Of a stretch of 64,000 nt of DNA, positions 1 through 7,956 are shown one piece after another. Position 1 is the first letter of the stretch; each line of letters starts with the position of its first letter. The stretch spans positions 62,001 to 126,000 of the forward strand of contig NZ_VTHK01000014.1 of the NCBI RefSeq assembly GCF_009765355.1, in the 5' to 3' direction. This stretch comes from Amycolatopsis anabasis. Lineage in GTDB: Bacteria > Actinomycetota > Actinomycetes > Mycobacteriales > Pseudonocardiaceae. The notes beneath the pieces are model-generated. The model ran no database searches. It worked only from the letters and a program-made list of their open reading frames with translations, and was not told the origin of the DNA. The position numbers were made by a program, and so were the translations under genes.

Positions 1-411
1 ACCCAGGCCGGCATGATCGCCGGATTCGCGCTCCTCGGCGGGCCGCCCCGGCGGATCCTCGGCATCGACGCCTCGGCCGATCCGGCGGCGACCCGCGCGC
101 AGATCGCCCGGATCGCCCGGGACACCGCCGCCCTGATCGGACTGGACCGCGACCTCACCGAGGACGAGATCGTGCTCGACGAGCGCTACCACGCCGGTAC
201 CTACGGCATCCCGGACGAGTCCACTGTGGACGCGATGCGGCTGGCCGCCGAACGGGAGGGCATGATCACCGATCCGGTGTACGAGGGGAAGTCGATGGCC
301 GGACTCGTCGATCTGGTTGCCCGCGGGGAGATTCGGCGGGATTCCACGGTGCTCTACGCCCACCTCGGCGGCCAGCCCGCGCTGAACGGGTATCACTCGC
401 TCTTCGCGTGA
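1..411 (+). CDS. acdS: 1-aminocyclopropane-1-carboxylate (ACC) deaminase, C-terminal part
   Basis: The reading frame is open from the first base of the window and stops at 409-411, so the 5' part lies outside. The visible 136 residues match the C-terminal domain of the PLP-dependent ACC deaminase / D-cysteine desulfhydrase fold: LGIDASADPAATRAQIARIA, then DERYHAGTYGIPDES, TDPVYEGKSMAGLVDLV and the family ending VLYAHLGGQPALNGYHSLF. The enzyme family opens the cyclopropane ring of ACC to give 2-oxobutyrate and ammonia. The PLP-binding lysine is not in the window, so activity cannot be judged. D-cysteine desulfhydrase is the main alternative, but the YEGKSM and YAHLGG elements fit ACC deaminase better. 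The gene overlaps the end of the next, convergent gene by 19 bp. Confidence 0.85.
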   Translation, partial: TQAGMIAGFALLGGPPRRILGIDASADPAATRAQIARIARDTAALIGLDRDLTEDEIVLDERYHAGTYGIPDESTVDAMRLAAEREGMITDPVYEGKSMAGLVDLVARGEIRRDSTVLYAHLGGQPALNGYHSLFA

Positions 412-1604
412 ACCGGTTCCCGGCGGGGCACGGCCAGCAGGATCACCCGGTGCACCAGCCATTCCAGCGGGCCGCGGCGCAGCCAGTGCCGCCACACCAC
501 CGAGGACGCCAGCGCGAACACCGCGAAACACAGGTAGAAGGCGAAGGCGTACGACTCGCTGCCGATCAGCCCGAGGACCAGGATGTGGCCGACGTACCAG
601 GTCAGCGACAGCCCGCCCAGCGCGGCCAGCGGCCACAGCGTGCGCTGCCAGCCGGGGTGGTCCAGCACCAGCAGGAAACCGCCGAGCAGGGCCAGCGCCA
701 GGCCGATCACCAGGGTGATCCCGGGAATGCTGACCGCGTAGATGGTGTCGGTCGGCATGCCGAGCAGCGCCTGCCACGGCAGCTTCGGCGGTTCGGCGGC
801 GGCCAGCGCTTCCCCGGTGCCCAGCGCGTACCGCGCGCACAGGTAGCCGGCGTACGTGCCGAGCGCGAGGGCGAGCCCGCTCACCAGCATCCGCACGCGC
901 ACCGCGTAGTCCCGCAGATCCAGCCGCCCCATCGCGAGCCCGGCCAGGACCAGCGGGATCCCGTACACGGTCTGGAAACCGCCGCCGACGACCAGCAGGT
1001 CCATCGCCGCGTTGCCCCATTCGCCGGGATGGGTCAGCACGGCGAGACCGCGCGGCGCGCCCATGGTCCGCCAGTCGAGGTGGTCGTTGGTGACCCACCA
1101 CGCGAACACCGTCGCGGCGAGCACCGCGACCCCGGACGCGGCGAACAGCGTCCGCGGGCGCAGGCGGGTGAGCGGCAGCAGCAGGAGCAGCAGCACCGCG
1201 TAGTACTGCAGCACCGAACCCGCGGTCCGCATGTTCTCGGTGACGGTGTCCAGGGTCGCCCCGATCAGGAACAGGGCCGCGGCCCGGACGGCGACCCGCC
1301 GCACCGCGATCGACCACGGCCGCCCGGTGAGCGGCGAGTGACCGCCGGTCATCAGCGCCACCGAAATCCCGGCGAGGAGGATGAACAGGGACATCGACCG
1401 GGAGGAGATCTGCTCGTCCAGCCAGTGCAGCACCGCCGGGGAATCCCGGTGCGATCCGGGATTCAGCCAGCCGGTCGGGGAGACGTGTTCGTAGAGCATC
1501 GCCAGGATCGCGAGCGCCCGCACCGCGTCGACGCCGAGCAGGCGGCCCTTCGGGATCCGGTGGACGGCTACTTCGTTCGCACCGGGGAGAACGTCAGTTG
1601 ACAC
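393..1604 (-). CDS. Multi-pass membrane protein, DUF418/DUF1624 acyltransferase-like
   Basis: A 403-residue protein with about ten hydrophobic segments. The N-terminal segment RLLGVDAVRALAILAMLYEH is typical of the heparan-alpha-glucosaminide N-acetyltransferase-like / DUF418 membrane family, in which an Arg/Asp pair in the first helix is conserved. Such proteins are presumed to move acyl groups onto extracytoplasmic substrates; the substrate cannot be told from sequence. The start used is GTG at 1604, which overlaps the stop region of the upstream LCP gene by 11 bp, so the two are probably one transcript. A start a few codons downstream is possible. The position next to LCP and polysaccharide deacetylase genes suggests a cell-envelope role (inference). 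Confidence 0.7.
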   Translation of the reverse strand: MSTDVLPGANEVAVHRIPKGRLLGVDAVRALAILAMLYEHVSPTGWLNPGSHRDSPAVLHWLDEQISSRSMSLFILLAGISVALMTGGHSPLTGRPWSIAVRRVAVRAAALFLIGATLDTVTENMRTAGSVLQYYAVLLLLLLPLTRLRPRTLFAASGVAVLAATVFAWWVTNDHLDWRTMGAPRGLAVLTHPGEWGNAAMDLLVVGGGFQTVYGIPLVLAGLAMGRLDLRDYAVRVRMLVSGLALALGTYAGYLCARYALGTGEALAAAEPPKLPWQALLGMPTDTIYAVSIPGITLVIGLALALLGGFLLVLDHPGWQRTLWPLAALGGLSLTWYVGHILVLGLIGSESYAFAFYLCFAVFALASSVVWRHWLRRGPLEWLVHRVILLAVPRREPVHAKSE

Positions 1605-2772
1605 ACGTGACTCCGTTCGCGCTGATCGGCGGGGCGGGCGGCGGGGCCGGGGTGCTGGACGCGGAACCGCGGGAGGCGATCTGGGCGCCGCCGCCCCCGG
1701 TGCCGCCGGTCACCGGGGTCCCGTCGGTCAGGTCCCGCATGAACTGCTTGACCCGCACCGGGTCGACCTCCACCGCCGAACCGTCCGAAGTGGACAGATT
1801 GGTGCGGCCGGTGGGGATGGTGTGGAACTCCACGTTGCCCCCGGCGAGCCCGCGCAGCTGCTGGGCGAAGTCGATCAGGTTCCAGCCCTGGTCGATCAGC
1901 ACCGATTTGGTCACCGCGTTGATCAGATCCGTCACCGCGCCCGGATCGGTCAGCGTGCCCGCGGACAGCACCCGGTTCGCGAGCCCGGCCATGAACGCCT
2001 GCTGCCGCCGGACCCGGTCCAGGTCGCCACCCGGCAGGCCGTGCCGCTGGCGCACGAACTTGAGCGCGTCCACCCCGGTCAGCGTCTGCGGCCCGGCGGG
2101 GAAGTTCGCGCCCGAGTAGCTGTCGTTCACCGCGTTGTTCAGGCACACCGGCACCCCGCCGACGGCCTTGGTGATCTCGCTGAACCCGTACAGGTTGACC
2201 TCCGCGTAGTGGTCGATGTGCACGCCGGTGAGCTGGGTGACCGTGGCGATCAGGTTCTTCCGGCCCGCGGTGGCCGACTCCTTGTCGAGCTGGGCCGGAT
2301 CGGTGACCCCGGCGGCGCGCAGCTCGTTCGCCTTGGCCGCCTTGGCCCGCGCGTAGGCGGAGTTGAGCTTGTGCTTGCCGAAACCACCCGCGGTGTCCAC
2401 ATAGGAGTCCCGGGGGAAGGACACCGCCCACGCCTTCTTGGTCTTGTCCGCCGGGATGTGCATGAGGATGGTGGTGTCCGCGAGTTCGTGGCCGTCGGCC
2501 TCCCCGGCCTGCAGCGCGTCGAGGACCTCGCGGGGGAGCGGGTGACCCTGGGGGTCGGTGCGGCTGTCCATGCCGACCAGCAGGATGTTGACGTCCCCGC
2601 CGGGCGTGCTCGATCCGGAACCCGGGATCGACGTGATCACGTCGTCGGACGCCACCTGCGTGGTGAGCTGCCGGTAGGTCGCCCAGCCCCAGCCGGCGGC
2701 GACGAGCGCGGCCGCCGAGATCACCAGGGCCGTCGATTTGACGAATATCCGCACAGCTCGCCGTCGCGCCAT
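1594..2772 (-). CDS. LytR-CpsA-Psr (LCP) family cell-wall glycopolymer ligase
   Basis: 392 residues. A short basic N-terminus and one signal-anchor helix (about residues 10-30) precede the LCP domain. Visible family motifs are NILLVGMDSR near residue 63, the strand with SFPRDSYV near 119, KLNSAY near 133, and the Arg-rich FVRQRHGLPGGDLDRVRRQQ near 240, which in LCP proteins contacts the polyprenyl pyrophosphate. LCP enzymes transfer glycopolymers (arabinogalactan, teichoic acids, capsule) from lipid carriers to peptidoglycan outside the membrane. The frame extends upstream into the deacetylase gene, but ATG at 2772 (MARRRAVR) is chosen because it starts the basic/TM signal anchor. It lies only 14 bp below the deacetylase stop, indicating an operon. 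Confidence 0.9.
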   Translation of the reverse strand: MARRRAVRIFVKSTALVISAAALVAAGWGWATYRQLTTQVASDDVITSIPGSGSSTPGGDVNILLVGMDSRTDPQGHPLPREVLDALQAGEADGHELADTTILMHIPADKTKKAWAVSFPRDSYVDTAGGFGKHKLNSAYARAKAAKANELRAAGVTDPAQLDKESATAGRKNLIATVTQLTGVHIDHYAEVNLYGFSEITKAVGGVPVCLNNAVNDSYSGANFPAGPQTLTGVDALKFVRQRHGLPGGDLDRVRRQQAFMAGLANRVLSAGTLTDPGAVTDLINAVTKSVLIDQGWNLIDFAQQLRGLAGGNVEFHTIPTGRTNLSTSDGSAVEVDPVRVKQFMRDLTDGTPVTGGTGGGGAQIASRGSASSTPAPPPAPPISANGVTCVN

Positions 2773-2786
2773 GGCCCGCCGCTTCC

Positions 2787-3548
2787 TTATTTCAGGTAGT
2801 CGGCCAGCAGTGCGGGCGTCAGCCCGTCCCGTTTGGCCTGGTCGAGGAAGGCGGCGAGATCTTCGCCGAACTGCTTGCGGAAGTGCATCAGCACGATGTC
2901 GCCCGGGACGAGGTTCTGCTTGCCCTGGAAGGCGATCTTCCCCTTGTTCACCTCGGCGGTCCAGTTGACCACGTATTTGATCCCGCATTCACCGGCCGCC
3001 TTCAAAGTGTTGTCGTCGTAATGCCCGTAGGGCGGGCGCAGCAGTTCCGGCCGTTTCCCGAAATCCTTCTCGAAACTGTCCGAGGTGCCGCAGATCTGCT
3101 GGCGCTGGAATTCGATCGGTTTGTGCCGCAGATCGGGATGGTCGAGCGTGTGGTTGCCGATCGCGGAGTTCGTGTCCCGCCGCAGCCCGCGGAAGTATTC
3201 GGCGTCCTTCGTCACGTAGGAATTGGTGAGGAAGAACTGCGCGCGCACGCCGTGGTCGCGCAGCAGCCCGGTGAACGCCGGGTCGCGGACCATCCCGTCG
3301 TCGATGGTCAGGAAGACCACCTTGTCGTTGGTCTGGACCTTGGACACCAGTTTCGCCGGTTCCGGAGCGGGCGGGGCCGCGCCGCCGCCGTTGTCGGTGT
3401 CCCGGGCGACCTCGTCGACCGGCACCGGCGCCGGGGCGGGGGAGCGGCTCAGGAACAGCCCGCCCACGATCAGCGCGACCAGGGCGGCCGCGAGGTACTG
3501 GAACGGCGCGAACCGCTTCCACGCGGCCCGGAAAGTCTGTCTCGTCAC
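2787..3548 (-). CDS. Membrane-anchored polysaccharide deacetylase (NodB/CE4 family)
   Basis: 253 residues with one N-terminal membrane helix (about residues 14-32), a Pro/Ala linker and a NodB homology domain. The CE4 metal and catalytic motifs are present: FLTIDDG (motif 1, catalytic base plus metal Asp), NHTLDH (motif 2, HxxxH metal ligands), RPPYGHY (motif 3), and a late LMH (GDIVLMHF). It is expected to remove acetyl groups from N-acetylated sugars in peptidoglycan or another glycan outside the membrane. GTG at 3548 is chosen because AAGGTGAGG lies just upstream, although the frame stays open to 3755. It is divergent from the lipoprotein/two-component genes and heads the operon with the LCP protein. 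Confidence 0.88.
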   Translation of the reverse strand: MTRQTFRAAWKRFAPFQYLAAALVALIVGGLFLSRSPAPAPVPVDEVARDTDNGGGAAPPAPEPAKLVSKVQTNDKVVFLTIDDGMVRDPAFTGLLRDHGVRAQFFLTNSYVTKDAEYFRGLRRDTNSAIGNHTLDHPDLRHKPIEFQRQQICGTSDSFEKDFGKRPELLRPPYGHYDDNTLKAAGECGIKYVVNWTAEVNKGKIAFQGKQNLVPGDIVLMHFRKQFGEDLAAFLDQAKRDGLTPALLADYLK

Positions 3549-3620
3549 TTCGTCCTCACCTTGCGTTCGTGGGTACGAATCCGAAGGTAGGGACGCTTTC
3601 TCACCGGTCCGCTCCGGTCT

Positions 3621-3663
3621 TGTAACAGCGGTCCGGTGAGTATCCGTCGGTTGTGTAACAGCG
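3621..3663. promoter_or_regulatory. Direct repeats TGTAACAGCG in a divergent promoter region
   Basis: The 10-mer TGTAACAGCG occurs at 3621-3630 and again at 3654-3663, 33 bp apart, in the gap between the divergent deacetylase and lipoprotein genes. The spacing is close to three helical turns. Such direct repeats are typical of OmpR-family response-regulator sites, and a response-regulator gene lies 0.7 kb away. The binding protein is inferred, not shown. Confidence 0.35.
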
Positions 3664-3730
3664 CGACGCGCGGGAGGCGGCCGTTCCGGGCACTGTGCAC
3701 AATGGAGGAGAAAGGGAGGCCGAAACTTCG

Positions 3731-4327
3731 ATGTTCCGCTTTGCCGCGGCAGCACGATTCGCCGGATTCGCGGCGCTGGTGCTGCTGACCTCGACCGCCT
3801 GCGCGGCCACCGGCGGCGTCCGGGTCGAGGGCCGGGCCGCCGACGTGGCGCCGACCACGTCGGCCAACTCCTCGGGTGGCACCCCGGCGGTCAGCATGGA
3901 CGCGGTCAAGGTGCTCCGCGACGACGCCGGGGTGAACCAGGACATCAAGGACCAGCTCACCCCGTGCTTCGACGGCCGGTACGGCGTCGACATCCAGTAC
4001 GGCGATCTGACCGGGGACGACGTGCCGGAGGCCCTGGTCAACGTGACGAGTTGCGTCGCCGCGGAGCGCACGAGCAAACCGGGGGCGAGCATCGATCTGG
4101 AGAGCCGCCTCGGCGGTTTCGTCTACCAGTGGCGCGACAACAACCGATGGGAGCGGATCTTCGCCGTGCAGGAACGCGGAAGTTCGGTCCAGGCCTACGA
4201 CCTGCCCGCCCTGCTCGTGCTGCGGATGGTCTACCGGCCGGGGGACCGCTCGTGCTGCCCCACCGGGGACGAGGTCGACACCTACAAGTGGAACGGAACC
4301 GCCCTGGTGGGGAGCGGTACCCGATGA
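3731..4327 (+). CDS. Putative lipoprotein, CseA-like, encoded before a two-component system
   Basis: 198 residues. The N-terminus has a basic start, a hydrophobic stretch and a lipobox (LLTSTAC) with the acceptor Cys near residue 24, so it is predicted to be a lipid-anchored exported protein. The mature part has no motif I recognise. Its gene ends in an ATGA overlap with the response-regulator gene. In Streptomyces the cseA-cseB-cseC genes have this order, and CseA is a lipoprotein that damps the CseBC envelope-stress signal. The equivalence here rests on position, lipoprotein nature and the close match of the regulator to CseB. ATG at 3731 is preferred over 3695 because it gives a proper signal peptide. 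Confidence 0.6.
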   Translation: MFRFAAAARFAGFAALVLLTSTACAATGGVRVEGRAADVAPTTSANSSGGTPAVSMDAVKVLRDDAGVNQDIKDQLTPCFDGRYGVDIQYGDLTGDDVPEALVNVTSCVAAERTSKPGASIDLESRLGGFVYQWRDNNRWERIFAVQERGSSVQAYDLPALLVLRMVYRPGDRSCCPTGDEVDTYKWNGTALVGSGTR

Positions 4328-5013
4328 GCGAAACGCATGTGCTGTTCGTCGAGGACGACGACGTGATCCGGGAGGCGACCCAGCTCAGCCTGGAAAGGGT
4401 CGGCTTCCGGGTCACGGTCGCCGCGGACGGCCTGGCCGGGCTGGAGGCGTTCCAGGCCGAGCGGCCCGACGTGGCGCTGCTGGACGTCATGCTGCCGGGG
4501 ATGAACGGGGTGAGCCTGTGCCGCCGGATCCGCGAGGAGAGCCTGACCCCGGTGATCATGCTCTCCGCCCGCGCCGATTCGGTGGACGTCGTGCTGGGCC
4601 TGGAGGCCGGGGCCGACGACTACGTCACCAAACCGTTCGACAGCGCGGTGCTGGTCGCCCGGATCCGGACCGTGCTGCGCCGGGCCGGTCAGGTCGTGGC
4701 CGACACCCCGCCCCCGGCCGAGCCGCCGCTGCGCTTCGGCGACGTGGAGATCGACCGGGAGGGACTCGTGGTGCGGCGGGCCGGTGAGGTCGTCGAGCTC
4801 ACGCCGACCGAGATGCGGTTGATGCTGCAGTTCGCCGAGTCGCCGGGCACCGTGCTCAGCCGCGACACCCTGCTCGCGAAGGTCTGGGACTACCAGTGGG
4901 GCGGGGACACCCGCGTGGTCGACGTGCACGTCCAGCGGTTGCGGGCGAAGATCGGCCACGAGCGCATCGACACCGTGCGCGGATTCGGCTACAAGCTCAA
5001 GGGCGGTTCGTGA
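4324..5013 (+). CDS. cseB: OmpR-family response regulator, CseB-like
   Basis: 229 residues. The receiver domain has the acidic pair at 11-12, the phospho-acceptor Asp54 in LLDVMLPG, and Lys103 in VTKPF. The C-terminal half (about 130-225) is a winged helix of the OmpR/PhoB type ending RVVDVHVQRLRAKIG and VRGFGYKL. The N-terminus THVLFVEDDDVIREATQLSL and the stretch SARADSVDVVLGLEAGADDY are very like Streptomyces CseB, which activates the extracytoplasmic sigma factor gene sigE when the cell wall is damaged. No sigma factor gene lies next to it here. The ATG overlaps the lipoprotein stop (ATGA) and the stop overlaps the kinase start (GTGA), so the three genes are translationally coupled. Confidence 0.82.
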   Translation: MSETHVLFVEDDDVIREATQLSLERVGFRVTVAADGLAGLEAFQAERPDVALLDVMLPGMNGVSLCRRIREESLTPVIMLSARADSVDVVLGLEAGADDYVTKPFDSAVLVARIRTVLRRAGQVVADTPPPAEPPLRFGDVEIDREGLVVRRAGEVVELTPTEMRLMLQFAESPGTVLSRDTLLAKVWDYQWGGDTRVVDVHVQRLRAKIGHERIDTVRGFGYKLKGGS

Positions 5014-6230
5014 AGCTCTTCCCGGCCACGCTGCGCTGGCGGTTCAGCGCGGTGGTCACCCTCGTCACGCTGGCCGCGGCGGTCGCGCTCAGCCTGGTGG
5101 TGCACAGCGCGTTCGCCAGCACGCAGCTCGATCAGGCCCGCCGGCTGCAGGACGACCGGATCCAGGTGATCATGAGCGCGCCCGGGGAGAGCGGGCAGGC
5201 GCTGTTCGGCAGCCACCTCGACGATCCGGATCTGCCGCCCCCGCTGGCCGAGGCGGTCAAGGGCGGCAACCGGGCCACCTATCTCGACGACAGCGGGCCG
5301 ACGCACGAGATCTGGGCGGCGGTGGAGACCAAGGGACACGTGCTGTCGCTGCGCAGTTCGTACGAAGACCAGCGGCAGGCGCTGGCCAGCCTGGACCGGG
5401 TGCTGTTCATCGGCTCGGCGGTGGTGGTGGCCTGCGGGGCGCTGCTCGGCATCTTCCTCGGCGCCCGGCTCGCGCGCCGCCTGCGCAAGGCCGCCGCCGC
5501 GGCGAGCCGGGTGGCCGCCGGGGACCCGGCGCGGGTGCGCGACGCGATCGGCGAGCGCCCGCGGGACGAGGCCGCCGATCTCGCGCAGGCGGTCGACGCG
5601 ATGGCCGACGCGCTGCAGGACCGGCTGGTGGCCGAGCGCCGGGTCACCGGCGACATCGCGCACGAACTGCGCACCCCGGTCACCGGCCTGGTGACCGCCG
5701 CCGAACTGCTGCCGCCCGGCCGCCCGGCGGAGCTGGTCCGCGACCGGGTCGGCGCGCTGCGCACCCTGGTCGAGGACATCCTTGAGGTGGCCCGCCTGGA
5801 CACGGCCACCGAACAGGCCGAGCCGTCCGAGGTCGAACTCGGCGAGTTCGTCCGCCGCGCGGCCGGCGCCGTTTCGTCCGAAGTGGACGTCGTGGTCACC
5901 GCGGACACCGTGGTGCACACCGATCCGCGCCGGTTGGACCGGGTCCTGGCCAACCTCCTGCTGAACGCCCGCCGCCACGGCGCCCCACCGGTGACCGTCG
6001 AGGTCGACGGGCCGCGGATCCGGGTGTCCGATCACGGACCGGGTTTCCCCGAAGAGATCCTGCGCGAGGGACCGAGCCGGTTCCGCACCGGCAGCAGCGA
6101 CCGCGGCGGCGGCCACGGCCTGGGCCTGACCATCGCGGTGGCCCAGGCTCGGGTGCTCGGCGCGACCATCGACTTCGCCAACGCCGATTCCGGCGGCGCC
6201 GTGGTCACCGTGCACCTGCCCCGGGAGTGA
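5010..6230 (+). CDS. cseC: Sensor histidine kinase, CseC-like
   Basis: 406 residues. One membrane helix at about 14-34, an external loop of about 95 residues, a second helix at about 130-151, a HAMP-like segment, then the dimerisation/phosphotransfer helix with His218 in TGDIAHELRTPVTGL. The ATPase domain shows the N box NLLLNARRHG, the G1 box DHGPGFP and the G2 box GGGHGLGLTI. It should sense an envelope signal and phosphorylate the regulator encoded just upstream. The GTG start at 5010 overlaps the regulator's stop by 4 bp. A 53-bp stretch of this gene (5852-5904) is found again about 0.9 kb downstream, outside the gene. Confidence 0.85.
   Translation: MKLFPATLRWRFSAVVTLVTLAAAVALSLVVHSAFASTQLDQARRLQDDRIQVIMSAPGESGQALFGSHLDDPDLPPPLAEAVKGGNRATYLDDSGPTHEIWAAVETKGHVLSLRSSYEDQRQALASLDRVLFIGSAVVVACGALLGIFLGARLARRLRKAAAAASRVAAGDPARVRDAIGERPRDEAADLAQAVDAMADALQDRLVAERRVTGDIAHELRTPVTGLVTAAELLPPGRPAELVRDRVGALRTLVEDILEVARLDTATEQAEPSEVELGEFVRRAAGAVSSEVDVVVTADTVVHTDPRRLDRVLANLLLNARRHGAPPVTVEVDGPRIRVSDHGPGFPEEILREGPSRFRTGSSDRGGGHGLGLTIAVAQARVLGATIDFANADSGGAVVTVHLPRE
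5852..5904 (+). repeat. 53-bp direct repeat, copy A (inside the kinase gene)
   Basis: This stretch matches 6749-6801 at 49 of 53 positions, including an identical 21-bp core and an identical 12-bp end. Copy A encodes part of the kinase dimerisation/ATPase linker; copy B is outside the kinase gene. The CYTH-like gene lies between the copies. Confidence 0.85.
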
Positions 6231-6294
6231 CCCCTGCCGGGGACGGGCTCGACCCTGGTCGCCGAGTCTTGGGGTCGTGAGCAGAGGAGGTCAG

Positions 6295-6744
6295 GTGCTG
6301 GTCGAGGCGGAGTTGACGGCGGTTGTCCGGGATCCTGAGCACGTGCGCGCCGAACTGCGGAAGCGGTCGATGGCGGAGGTGACCTACAAGGAGCCACCGG
6401 TGCCCGGTGGGGCGGGTTCGAAACCGGAGCACGAGACGACCGCCGAGGACGCCGACGTGCTCCATACGATTCTCGTCGGTATCGGCCTGGTCGAGTTGAT
6501 CGCATTCGAGAAGCGGTGTGAGAACTACCGGTTCACCGAACGCGGCCGCGACCTGCTCGCCAGCGTGGTCGAGATCCCGGAACTGCCCGGCTTGACGTTT
6601 CTCGAGTTGGAGACACTCGCCGAAGCGGATGACGTTCCGGACGCTCTCGGTCTGATCCGGGCTGTGCTCGGAAAGCTGGGAATCGGGGAGCGGGACCTGT
6701 CCACGGAGTCGTATACCGATCGAGTGGCCGCGAGCCGGAAGTGA
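6295..6744 (+). CDS. CYTH-domain (class IV adenylate cyclase-like) protein, internally shortened
   Basis: 149 residues. The start EAELTAVVRDPEHVRAEL and the later segments VTYKEPPVPGGAGSKPEHET, IAFEKRCENYRF and FLELETLAEADDV are those of actinobacterial CyaB/CYTH proteins, a family that binds triphosphorylated ligands with a metal in a beta-barrel tunnel. Between RKRS and MAEVTYKEP about 40-50 residues normally carrying two barrel strands are missing, so the tunnel is probably incomplete and the product may be inactive. GTG at 6295 is chosen (AGGAGG four bases upstream; family-like N-terminus); GTG at 6277 is also in frame. It is bounded by the duplicated 53-bp kinase segment, which suggests a rearrangement. 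Confidence 0.6.
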   Translation: MLVEAELTAVVRDPEHVRAELRKRSMAEVTYKEPPVPGGAGSKPEHETTAEDADVLHTILVGIGLVELIAFEKRCENYRFTERGRDLLASVVEIPELPGLTFLELETLAEADDVPDALGLIRAVLGKLGIGERDLSTESYTDRVAASRK

Positions 6745-6748
6745 CGGT

Positions 6749-6801
6749 CGGCCGCGCGGCTGGCGCGGTTTCGTCCGAAGTGGACGTCATGGTCACCGCG
6801 G
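6749..6801 (+). repeat. 53-bp direct repeat, copy B (noncoding remnant of the kinase gene)
   Basis: Second copy of the kinase-gene segment at 5852-5904, with 4 mismatches. It starts five bases after the CYTH gene stop and runs into the last codons of the convergent methyltransferase gene. It has no coding role of its own on the plus strand. Confidence 0.85.
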
Positions 6802-7956
6802 GCCTGCCCCGGTGACGAACACTGTGCCGGGTTCGTCCAGCCAGACCTCTTGCCGATCCGGTGTGACGGTGAGGCCGAAGCGGCGGTAAGCGGGTTTGCC
6901 GAATTCTTTCCAGCGCCGGAACGCGCGCTCGACTTCGGCCCACAGATCGCGCGGCCCGGCCTGTCGCACGGGTCGTGGACCGGATGAGCCGGAGTACCAC
7001 ACCCTGGCCCAGGACTTGGATTCACCGTCGACCAGCCAGAGCACGTGTTGCCCGTCCGGCTCGGAACGTTCGTGATGCCAGGCGCAACCGGGCACTTGGA
7101 GGCCGACGGCCCAGCGCGCATCCCAGGTCTCCGCGACCTTCCAGGGGCGGAGCCGGGTGACCGATTCCCGGACTTCGGTGGCCTCGGCCGCCAGTTCGTC
7201 CGTATTGGCCCGGCTGGTGCGGTGTTGGCGTAGCGGCATGAAGGCGACCACCCCGACCGGCTTGCCGATCGCGGTGTCGTTCGCCTCGACGGTGAACCGC
7301 ATCAGTACGGAGCCCGCCGCGAACTCGGTCGTCAGCGGAGCGACGATCACCCCGCCGATTCGGGTCTGCGACACCCAGGCATTCGGCAGCAGGCCCAGTC
7401 GTACCGAGGCGGTCGCGATGATCCGGTCGAAAGGCGCGGCTGGCGGGTACCCAGCCTCGCCGTCCGCATGGAGCACGGCCACGGGAATGTCGTGCTCGGT
7501 CAGCCGACGGTCCGCCGCGGCCGCCAGGGCCGGGTCGACCTCGACGGTGACCACCCGGTCCGGCCCGAGCCTGGCCGCGAGCAGCGCCGCGTTGTAGCCG
7601 GTGCCCGTGCCGACTTCCAGCACGCGGTTGCCCTCTTGCACGTCCAAGGCGTCGAGCATGTTCAGGACAAGACTCGGTTTCGATGCGGAACTGGTGCAAT
7701 GCGTGCCGCCGGTATCAGGCCATTGCGTGCGGCCGTCGTCGAACTGGGTGAGAATCGGCTGGTTCGCGTAAACGGCGGCCCGCCACCGTTCGCCGTCGCT
7801 TCCGCGGTCGATCGCGACCGGTTGGCTGTCGTCATCGTCAACCCAGATTCGCGCCGGAATGAACCATTCGCGGGGAACGGCCGAGAAGGCGGCCCGCCAC
7901 GTTTCCGGAAGCTGACCGGAGGCGGTCAGCTGGTCGGCCAGCTCAGTCGTCGTCAT
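6793..7956 (-). CDS. Protein-L-isoaspartate O-methyltransferase homologue, candidate RiPP aspartimide-forming enzyme
   Basis: 387 residues. An N-terminal region (AFSAVPREWFIP) is followed by a class I SAM-methyltransferase core: the PCMT-like segment THCTSSASKPSLVLNMLDAL, motif I VLEVGTGTGYNAALLA, and an acidic VVTVEVDPAL. A C-terminal extension of about 150 residues, absent from housekeeping PIMTs, follows. Such extended PIMT homologues encoded after small peptide genes are known to methylate Asp side chains in RiPPs of the imiditide/fuscimiditide class, the ester collapsing to aspartimide. ATG at 7956 lies inside the end of the 37-residue peptide gene (14-bp overlap), so the two are translationally coupled. 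No ATP-grasp or lanthipeptide gene is nearby. An ordinary repair PIMT is the alternative. Confidence 0.75.
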   Translation of the reverse strand: MTTTELADQLTASGQLPETWRAAFSAVPREWFIPARIWVDDDDSQPVAIDRGSDGERWRAAVYANQPILTQFDDGRTQWPDTGGTHCTSSASKPSLVLNMLDALDVQEGNRVLEVGTGTGYNAALLAARLGPDRVVTVEVDPALAAAADRRLTEHDIPVAVLHADGEAGYPPAAPFDRIIATASVRLGLLPNAWVSQTRIGGVIVAPLTTEFAAGSVLMRFTVEANDTAIGKPVGVVAFMPLRQHRTSRANTDELAAEATEVRESVTRLRPWKVAETWDARWAVGLQVPGCAWHHERSEPDGQHVLWLVDGESKSWARVWYSGSSGPRPVRQAGPRDLWAEVERAFRRWKEFGKPAYRRFGLTVTPDRQEVWLDEPGTVFVTGAGPR

